Shown piece after piece: positions 58,608 through 64,000 of a stretch of 64,000 nucleotides of DNA; position 1 is the stretch's first letter, and each line of letters begins with the position of its first letter. Under the pieces are notes generated by a model. It was not told the DNA's origin. It saw nothing but the letters and a program-made list of their open reading frames with translations, and searched no databases. The DNA is taken from positions 62,001-126,000 of the forward strand of contig JAUQQP010000046.1 in assembly GCA_030549855.1 (NCBI GenBank), given 5' to 3'. The position numbers and the translations under genes are program-made. The DNA comes from Cyanobacteriota bacterium SRBZ.bins.94.201705 (GTDB lineage Bacteria > Cyanobacteriota > Cyanobacteriia > Cyanobacteriales > Cyanobacteriaceae).

Positions 58608-59921
58608 ATGGGCAACAAGCCAACCATCGCCATCACTCACCTCGGCTGTGAAAAAAATCGTATTGATACTGAACACATGCTGGGATTACTCGCCCAGGCT
58701 GGCTATGGGGTTGATACTAACGAGGAATTGGCTGATTATGTTATTGTAAATACTTGTAGTTTTATAGAAGACGCTCGTAGAGAATCGGTAAGAACCTTAG
58801 TAGAATTAGCGGAAAACAATAAGAAAATTATTATAGCCGGGTGCATGGCACAACATTTTAAAGAGATACTGTTGGCAGAAATCCCCGAAGCAGTAGCTAT
58901 AGTAGGCACCGGTGACTATCAGAATATAGTAGACATCATCGAAAGGGTAGAAGCTGGAGAAAGAGTTAAGGCAGTATCTGAAAACCCCACCTTCATCGCC
59001 GACGAAACTATACCCCGCTACCGCACCACCACCGAGGGAGTGGCCTACCTGAGAATCGCTGAAGGGTGCGACTATAACTGCTCCTTTTGCATTATACCCC
59101 AGCTGAGAGGTAAACAAAGATCCCGCCCCATGGAGTCCATCGTCAGAGAAGCCCAACAACTGGCCGATGAAGGGGTACAAGAATTAATCCTTATCTCCCA
59201 AATTACCACTAATTACGGCATAGACCTCTACGGGGAACCAAAACTGGCAGAATTGTTAAAAGCCCTCGGAAAAGTAGATATCCCCTGGATTAGACTTTTG
59301 TACTGCTACCCCACCGGCATCACCGATAAGGTAATTGAAGCTATCGCCACTACCAAAAATGTACTCCCCTACCTGGATTTGCCCCTCCAACACTCCCACC
59401 CGGAAATCCTCAAACGGATGAATCGCCCCTGGCAAGGGAGAGTTAATGACGAAATCATCGAACGCATTAAAACCGCCCTGCCAAATGCTATACTAAGAAC
59501 TACTTTTATCGTCGGCTTCCCCGGGGAAACCGAACAACATTTCCAACATCTGTTACAATTTGTAAAAAGACATCAATTTGACCATGTCGGGGTTTTCACC
59601 TTCTCCCCAGAAGAGGGCACTAAAGCCTATAACATGACTGAACAAGTGCCCGAAAAAGTAAAGGAGGAAAGGCGTAACCGATTAATGGAAGTACAACAAC
59701 CCATCGCCGCCGCCAAAAATCAAGCGGAAGTGGGTAAGGTAGTGCCAGTGTTGATCGAACAGGAAAACCCCGCTACCGGTGAAATGATAGGACGTTCACC
59801 TCGTTTCGCCCCTGAAGTGGATGGCCTCGTCTACGTCAAAGGGGTGGCAAATCTCGGGCAAATAACCCCCGTCCTCATCACCGCCGCTGATGTCTATGAC
59901 CTCTACGGTGAGACTGTATAA
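58608..59921 (+). CDS. rimO: Ribosomal protein S12 methylthiotransferase
   Basis: 437 aa. An N-terminal MTTase domain with conserved Cys ([31 protein letters not shown]) is followed by the radical SAM core CDYNCSFC with IPQLRG, and a C-terminal TRAM domain ([13 protein letters not shown]). Methylthiolates Asp of S12. Start at ATG 58608, which gives the family N-terminus. It is 29 bp upstream of the DEAD-box helicase gene; the same rimO-crhR order is known in Synechocystis (slr0082-slr0083). Confidence 0.94.
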   Translation: MGNKPTIAITHLGCEKNRIDTEHMLGLLAQAGYGVDTNEELADYVIVNTCSFIEDARRESVRTLVELAENNKKIIIAGCMAQHFKEILLAEIPEAVAIVGTGDYQNIVDIIERVEAGERVKAVSENPTFIADETIPRYRTTTEGVAYLRIAEGCDYNCSFCIIPQLRGKQRSRPMESIVREAQQLADEGVQELILISQITTNYGIDLYGEPKLAELLKALGKVDIPWIRLLYCYPTGITDKVIEAIATTKNVLPYLDLPLQHSHPEILKRMNRPWQGRVNDEIIERIKTALPNAILRTTFIVGFPGETEQHFQHLLQFVKRHQFDHVGVFTFSPEEGTKAYNMTEQVPEKVKEERRNRLMEVQQPIAAAKNQAEVGKVVPVLIEQENPATGEMIGRSPRFAPEVDGLVYVKGVANLGQITPVLITAADVYDLYGETV

Positions 59922-59950
59922 TACAAAATTGTCTGAAACACACAGTACAC

Positions 59951-61342
59951 ATGACTACATCCTTCGCAAGTTTAGGACTGTCCCCCTCTCTGGTTAACCG
60001 ACTGGAAAACATAGGCTTTGTAACCCCCACCAAAATCCAGTCCCTGGCCATACCCCAAATCCTATCAGGCCATGATGTGGTAGGACAATCCCAAACGGGC
60101 ACCGGTAAAACGGCCGCCTACTCCCTCCCTATTATAGAACTAATCGACCGGGCTAACAAACAAGTCCAAGCCCTTATCCTTACCCCCACCAGAGAATTGG
60201 CTCAACAGGTGGCTGAATTCCTCCAAGATGTCATCGGCGACGAGAAAATCTATGTCCTAACCGTCTACGGTGGCCAGTCCATCGAAAGACAAATCAGATG
60301 GCTGGAAAAGGGCGTCCATATCGTGGTGGGTACCCCCGGGCGAATTATTGACCTACTCAATAGGGGTAATCTGCGCCTCCACTGCCTCCGCTATGTGGTG
60401 TTGGATGAGGCAGACGAAATGTTGAGTATGGGCTTCATCGACGACGTGAAACAAATCCTCTCCCAAACGCCCCCCTCCCGTCAAACTACCTGCTTCTCCG
60501 CCACCATGCCCAAGGAAATCCAACAACTCGTCCAGGATTTCCTCCGTAACCCTGTCTATGTTACCGGCGATCAGCCCCAAACTACCCCCTCCCAAATCGA
60601 ACAATACGTCTATTTTGTCCCCCGCGGCTGGACTAAAACCAAAGCCCTCCTCCCCATCCTGGAAATTGAAGACCCTCAATCAGGTATTATTTTTGTCCGC
60701 ACGAAAAAAACAGCTTCCCAACTGACGGCAAGGCTACAAGAAGCCGGCTTGAGTGTGGACGAATACCACGGGGATTTGAGTCAGGCCCAACGGGAAAGGC
60801 TTATCCAACGCTGGCGGGAAGGCAAAATTCAGCTGGTGGTGGCCACCGACATCGCCGCCCGCGGTTTGGATGTCTCTGACTTAAGCCATGTATTTAACTT
60901 TGACTTGCCAGATAACACAGAAACCTACATCCATCGCATCGGACGCACCGGCAGGGCAGGAAAAGAAGGAAAGGCTGTATCCCTGGTGGAAGCCAGTGAA
61001 CGTCGTCTGTTGAGGCAAATAGAACACCGTCTCAATAAAACCCTCAAAGTGGCCTCCATCCCCACTAGGGCTCAGGTGGAAAACAAGCGCATGCAAAAAC
61101 TCATGGCACAGGTTAAAGATACCCTGGCCGGCGAAAGACTCGCCTCCTTCCTCCCTCTGGTCAAGGAACTACAAGGAGAATACGAGCCCACCGCCATCGC
61201 CGCCGCCGCCCTCCAATTACTCTACGATCGCGATTGCCCCTCCTGGCTACAAGAAGACTGGGAAGTGCCCCCCTCCCTGCCCCCCAAGCCCTCCCTTAAG
61301 GGCAATTTCCGCAAGCCTAAGCGCTCAGTTTCCTCTCTCTAA
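59951..61342 (+). CDS. crhR: DEAD-box RNA helicase, CrhR type
   Basis: 463 aa. Q-motif (PTKIQSLAIPQIL), SQTGTGKT, PTRELA, TPGR, DEAD, SAT, ATDIAARGLDV and HRIGRTGRAG are all present, with a short basic C-terminal extension. Placement directly after rimO argues for CrhR, the redox- and cold-regulated helicase that remodels RNA duplexes. The 3' end overlaps a convergent hypothetical gene by 18 bp. Confidence 0.88.
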   Translation: MTTSFASLGLSPSLVNRLENIGFVTPTKIQSLAIPQILSGHDVVGQSQTGTGKTAAYSLPIIELIDRANKQVQALILTPTRELAQQVAEFLQDVIGDEKIYVLTVYGGQSIERQIRWLEKGVHIVVGTPGRIIDLLNRGNLRLHCLRYVVLDEADEMLSMGFIDDVKQILSQTPPSRQTTCFSATMPKEIQQLVQDFLRNPVYVTGDQPQTTPSQIEQYVYFVPRGWTKTKALLPILEIEDPQSGIIFVRTKKTASQLTARLQEAGLSVDEYHGDLSQAQRERLIQRWREGKIQLVVATDIAARGLDVSDLSHVFNFDLPDNTETYIHRIGRTGRAGKEGKAVSLVEASERRLLRQIEHRLNKTLKVASIPTRAQVENKRMQKLMAQVKDTLAGERLASFLPLVKELQGEYEPTAIAAAALQLLYDRDCPSWLQEDWEVPPSLPPKPSLKGNFRKPKRSVSSL

Positions 61343-61912
61343 CGGCGGTGGACATAGCCTCGTCTCCTCTGTGGGGGTTTCAGGGGTGTACTCCACATAG
61401 GGCAGATTCGCCCCCCTCAACCCCTTTCTTATCCTCTCCGGCGTCTGCGGGAAAACCACAAACAAGGGGTGGAGCTCCTCCGCTATATCGCTAAACATGT
61501 GTGCTTCAGTCCCTGGCATAATCCACTCGTACTCCTTGTTGAGATACACCTGACACTTCCGCCAACGTCTCAGCAAGTCAGAAAAATCCTCCCCAGGGCG
61601 ATGGATAAACACTAGTATCTCCACCCCTACCTTGATTTTCCACTCTGGATCACACATTAAAATGGCTATGTCACAGGGAATTGGCGTTACCTCGTTGCTG
61701 GATGACGGCGATAACTCCTCCACCCCGTAAAGTGTCCTTAGATTCTTCACCCTCGCCACCGGTAAGGGAATCGTTATCACACTCTCCGCTGGCCTCCTCA
61801 TGCTGGGAATCATTTCCAGGTATTGTCTATAAGACCCCAATAAGGATACTATCCTGTGACGATTGCTGTAATCCGCTAATGCCGTCTCATAGTCCGATTT
61901 TCTTACTGACAT
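61325..61912 (-). CDS. Hypothetical protein, cyanobacterial
   Basis: 195 aa, soluble, and I do not recognise the family. Features seen are a well-behaved protein composition, the central block PCDIAILMCDPEWKIKVGVE followed by a region with FIHRPGEDFSDLLRRWRK and YEWIMPGTEAHMF, and a Pro-rich end. Convergent with crhR (18-bp overlap) and divergent from fabG (about 110 bp). Confidence 0.65.
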   Translation of the reverse strand: MSVRKSDYETALADYSNRHRIVSLLGSYRQYLEMIPSMRRPAESVITIPLPVARVKNLRTLYGVEELSPSSSNEVTPIPCDIAILMCDPEWKIKVGVEILVFIHRPGEDFSDLLRRWRKCQVYLNKEYEWIMPGTEAHMFSDIAEELHPLFVVFPQTPERIRKGLRGANLPYVEYTPETPTEETRLCPPPLERGN

Positions 61913-62025
61913 GCCCCACCTTTTGTTTTCCAGTTCCCATCTTTAGTATAACAATCAATCCCTATAAACCAAGAGTATCCTTTGCGCTAAACTATCCTCT
62001 GCACCTGTTTTTACCCTATAATATC

Positions 62026-62790
62026 ATGCTCCAATTATTACCTCCTGAACTACAAAAACTACAAGGACAAGTAGCCATCATTACCGGTGCTTCCAGAGGT
62101 ATCGGCAAGGCAACTGCTTTCGCTTTAGCCTCTGAAGGGGCAAAAATCGTCGTTAACTACGCCACCAACAAGGAAGCCGCAGAAGCCGTAGTCAACACCA
62201 TCCTTGCCGCCGGCGGGGAAGCTATTGCCATCCAGGCAGACGTGTCAAAGGCTGAACAAGTAGAGGAAATGGTTAAAACTACCCTGGATAAGTGGGGCAG
62301 AATCGACATCCTCGTCAATAATGCCGGCATCACCCGCGATACCCTCCTTCTACGCCTGAAATTGGAAGACTGGCAGGCGGTTATCGATTTGAATCTCACC
62401 GGCGTCTTCCTCTGTTGCAAGGCCGTCAGTAAGGTTATGCTTAAACAAAAAAGCGGGGTTATTATCAACGTCTCCTCCGTGGCTGGACAAATGGGCAATC
62501 CCGGGCAAGCTAACTACAGTGCCGCTAAAGCCGGCGTCATCGGCCTTACTAAAACCCTCGCCAAAGAATTGGCCTCCCGGGGAATCCGAGTCAATGCCGT
62601 AGCCCCCGGTTTTATCGAAACTGACATGACTAGCGGCTTGCAAGCAGAGGAAATCCTAAAACTCATCCCCCTCAACCGTTTTGGCAAGCCGGAAGAGGTT
62701 GCCGGCATGATCCGCTTCCTCGCCGCTGATCCCGCCTCCCATTATATCACCGGCCAAGTCTTCAATGTAGATGGCGGTATGGTAATGTAA
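62026..62790 (+). CDS. fabG: 3-oxoacyl-ACP reductase
   Basis: 254 aa short-chain dehydrogenase. It carries TGASRGIGKATA (NADPH fold), NNAGITRDTLLLRLKLEDW, the catalytic Ser-Tyr-Lys in VSSVAGQMGNPGQANYSAAK, and the C-terminal GQVFNVDGGMVM. This is the cyanobacterial FabG pattern, the first reduction of fatty acid elongation. The N-terminus carries about 10 extra residues (MLQLLPPELQKLQGQ). A TATAAT (62017-62022) ends only 3 bp before this ATG, so a start at that element would be leaderless or within the gene. Confidence 0.93.
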   Translation: MLQLLPPELQKLQGQVAIITGASRGIGKATAFALASEGAKIVVNYATNKEAAEAVVNTILAAGGEAIAIQADVSKAEQVEEMVKTTLDKWGRIDILVNNAGITRDTLLLRLKLEDWQAVIDLNLTGVFLCCKAVSKVMLKQKSGVIINVSSVAGQMGNPGQANYSAAKAGVIGLTKTLAKELASRGIRVNAVAPGFIETDMTSGLQAEEILKLIPLNRFGKPEEVAGMIRFLAADPASHYITGQVFNVDGGMVM

Positions 62791-62799
62791 ATATTCTCC

Positions 62800-62834
62800 C
62801 GTACGGGTTATTATTGATCCCTTTAGCCCGTACG
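62800..62834. terminator. Bidirectional hairpin between convergent fabG and CSP41b-like gene
   Basis: CGTACGGG (62800-62807) pairs with CCCGTACG (62827-62834) across a 19-nt loop. It lies 10 bp after the fabG stop and 4 bp before the other stop, a plausible terminator on both strands, though without a long T-run. Confidence 0.6.
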
Positions 62835-62837
62835 CTT

Positions 62838-63773
62838 CTAGCATTGGGATAGAATCTCCTCATCTATGCTAAAATCCACCTCTGCTTTATCCCTCCCCTT
62901 GGCTAGGTAATCATTCTCAAAAGAGTCTCTTAACCCCGACACCAAGTCGTATTCCGGTTGCCAATTCAAATCCCTTTTAGCCTTGGTAATATCCGCAAAA
63001 AAGTGTTGTACCCTCAAAGGAAATGCCTTTCTTTTGCCAAAATTGAATTTCCTGGCCTCATAATACCTTATTTCCACCTCCTCTGGCTTTTTCCCCATCG
63101 CCTCCGCACAAGCCAAGGCCAAACCGGTAAAAGTAACGTATCTGTCACCGGATATGTTGTAAATCTGACCAATGGCTTTGGGGTTGCCCAGAATCATACT
63201 CATGGCGTTGGCCAAATCATACACATGTCCCAACTGGGTAATGTATAATCCCCCATCGGGAATAGGAATTGGCCTGTTGCGCACTAACCTGTCAAAAAAC
63301 CAGGCCTCCAGGTCATTATAGTTCCCTGGGCCGTATATGTAAACTGGACGCACCGAAGTAAACGGTACTCCCTGTGCTTGCAAATAGGCTTCGGTTTCGT
63401 ATTTACCTTTGTGGCGACTTTGTGGGTCAATAGCATCAGTCTCCCGGTGGGGCAGTTGGTGGGAGGGAAGATACACCCCTGCTGAACTTACGTACACAAA
63501 ATGAGCCACCTTATTGCCAAACATTTCTACTAACGGCTTGGTATCCTCCAATTCCCTCCCAGTGTTGTCGAAAATGGCATCAAAATCCATTCCCCCCAGT
63601 TTTTCCTTCAACTCAGAGACGTTTTTGCGATCGCCATGTATTTGTTCTACCCCCTCCACTGGTGGCGGATTATTACCTCTGTTAAACAGTACTACAGAAT
63701 GTCCTTGTGACACCAAAATTCTCGTTAGGGCAACCCCGATAAAACGAGTGCCCCCCATTATTAGTATTCGCAT
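62838..63773 (-). CDS. NAD-dependent epimerase-like protein, CSP41b homologue
   Basis: 311 aa atypical short-chain dehydrogenase. It carries ILIMGGTRFIGVALTRILV, FDAIFDNTGRELED, YVSSAGVYLPS and YIYGPGNYNDLEAWFFDRL, and ends in WQPEYDLVSGLRDSF. It matches the chloroplast CSP41b group, RNA-binding proteins that stabilise plastid transcripts. The catalytic YxxxK reads YETEA, consistent with loss of dehydrogenase activity. RNA binding in cyanobacteria is inferred. Confidence 0.85.
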   Translation of the reverse strand: MRILIMGGTRFIGVALTRILVSQGHSVVLFNRGNNPPPVEGVEQIHGDRKNVSELKEKLGGMDFDAIFDNTGRELEDTKPLVEMFGNKVAHFVYVSSAGVYLPSHQLPHRETDAIDPQSRHKGKYETEAYLQAQGVPFTSVRPVYIYGPGNYNDLEAWFFDRLVRNRPIPIPDGGLYITQLGHVYDLANAMSMILGNPKAIGQIYNISGDRYVTFTGLALACAEAMGKKPEEVEIRYYEARKFNFGKRKAFPLRVQHFFADITKAKRDLNWQPEYDLVSGLRDSFENDYLAKGRDKAEVDFSIDEEILSQC

Positions 63774-63808
63774 AAACCGTAACAGGCTAATATTACTGTT
63801 TACTGTTA

Positions 63809-64000
63809 TTATCCCCCAATGTAGCGAAAAGTGAGATTGATGCGGGGGGCTACAGCTTTAGCCGTCTTTGGGATTCCGTGTTGCCAATACTTTTGTGTCT
63901 CACCCCCCATTACCAGAAGACTTCCGTGACGTAGTAATATCTCTCCTCTTGTTGGATTTTTTTTATCTTTAGGTTTTAGTAAAAAGCGTCTTTCACCGCC
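63809..64000 (-). CDS. AlkB-like 2OG-Fe(II) dioxygenase, 3' part only
   Basis: The last 63 codons of a gene running off the right edge; stop TAA at 63809-63811. Translated by hand: RGEILLRHGSLLVMGGETQ, then YWQHGIPK and APRINLTFRYIGG. The HG...PK and final RxNLTFR motif (2OG-binding Arg) identify the AlkB family, which demethylates alkylated nucleic acid bases. The N-terminal HxD is outside the window. Its stop is about 35 bp upstream of the CSP41b-like start, same strand. Confidence 0.82.
   Translation of the reverse strand, partial: GGERRFLLKPKDKKNPTRGEILLRHGSLLVMGGETQKYWQHGIPKTAKAVAPRINLTFRYIGG

Overview
The window comes from a cyanobacterial chromosome. The diagnostic genes are psaD (photosystem I), ndhS (NDH-1 ferredoxin-docking subunit), a DUF751/Ycf33-type protein, a ComFB-domain protein, a CSP41b-like epimerase, a REC-less PatA/PixG-type PATAN protein, a CHAT-CHASE2 protein, and the rimO-crhR gene pair known from Synechocystis. 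I cannot name the genus. HIP1 octamers (GCGATCGC) are rare; I found two, at 898 and 63627. I recognised no intact IS element, CRISPR array, rRNA or prophage. Three tRNA genes are present: Val-TAC, His-GTG and Gly-GCC.

Layout. 1-11.2 kb is dense: pyrC, rbfA, ycf33-like, PATAN, HTH/GrpE-like, FHA, a comFB-like gene with a copper ATPase, a pseudokinase-sulfatase-modifying-factor fusion, an RluE-type pseudouridine synthase and a DUF2079 membrane protein. 11.2-40.2 kb has few genes: a glycosyltransferase, speB, type II sqr, an M1 aminopeptidase translationally coupled to a CHAT-CHASE2 protein, and cofH. These are separated by very long spacers of about 1.6, 8.7, 5.1 and 3.3 kb. 40.2-64 kb is dense again: a SucD-like protein, dxr, an SLH lipoprotein, ccdA, DUF2227, tRNAs, a truncated M15 peptidase, DUF4359, a cupin, a dynamin/Era-like GTPase, a GH104 lysozyme, ndhS, lepA, a small RHH-like protein, a histidine kinase with a GHL10 hydrolase, an ABM-like protein, psaD, an OtnK-like kinase, a DUF442 phosphatase, rimO-crhR, a hypothetical gene, fabG, a CSP41b-like gene and a partial AlkB gene cut by the right edge.

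The most unusual content is in the spacers. They are not random DNA: they are built from degenerate repeats, and several repeats can be traced by eye to coding sequence in this same window. The 3' end of the glycosyltransferase recurs, decayed, just beyond its stop codon (12087-12410, again near 12440-12570). The 3' end of the CHAT-CHASE2 gene seeds a 5-kb pyrimidine-rich array (30.65-35.6 kb). A decayed copy of the cofH start plus its upstream spacer sits 16 kb away at 19065-19440. Two decayed copies of the HEAT-repeat part of the aminopeptidase gene lie in tandem at 21288-21400 and 21602-21720. A cleaner 95-bp tandem repeat occupies 11.34-11.88 kb. The pattern suggests spacer growth by partial gene duplication and tandem amplification followed by decay. 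It contrasts with the rest of the window, where convergent genes often overlap by 18-38 bp.
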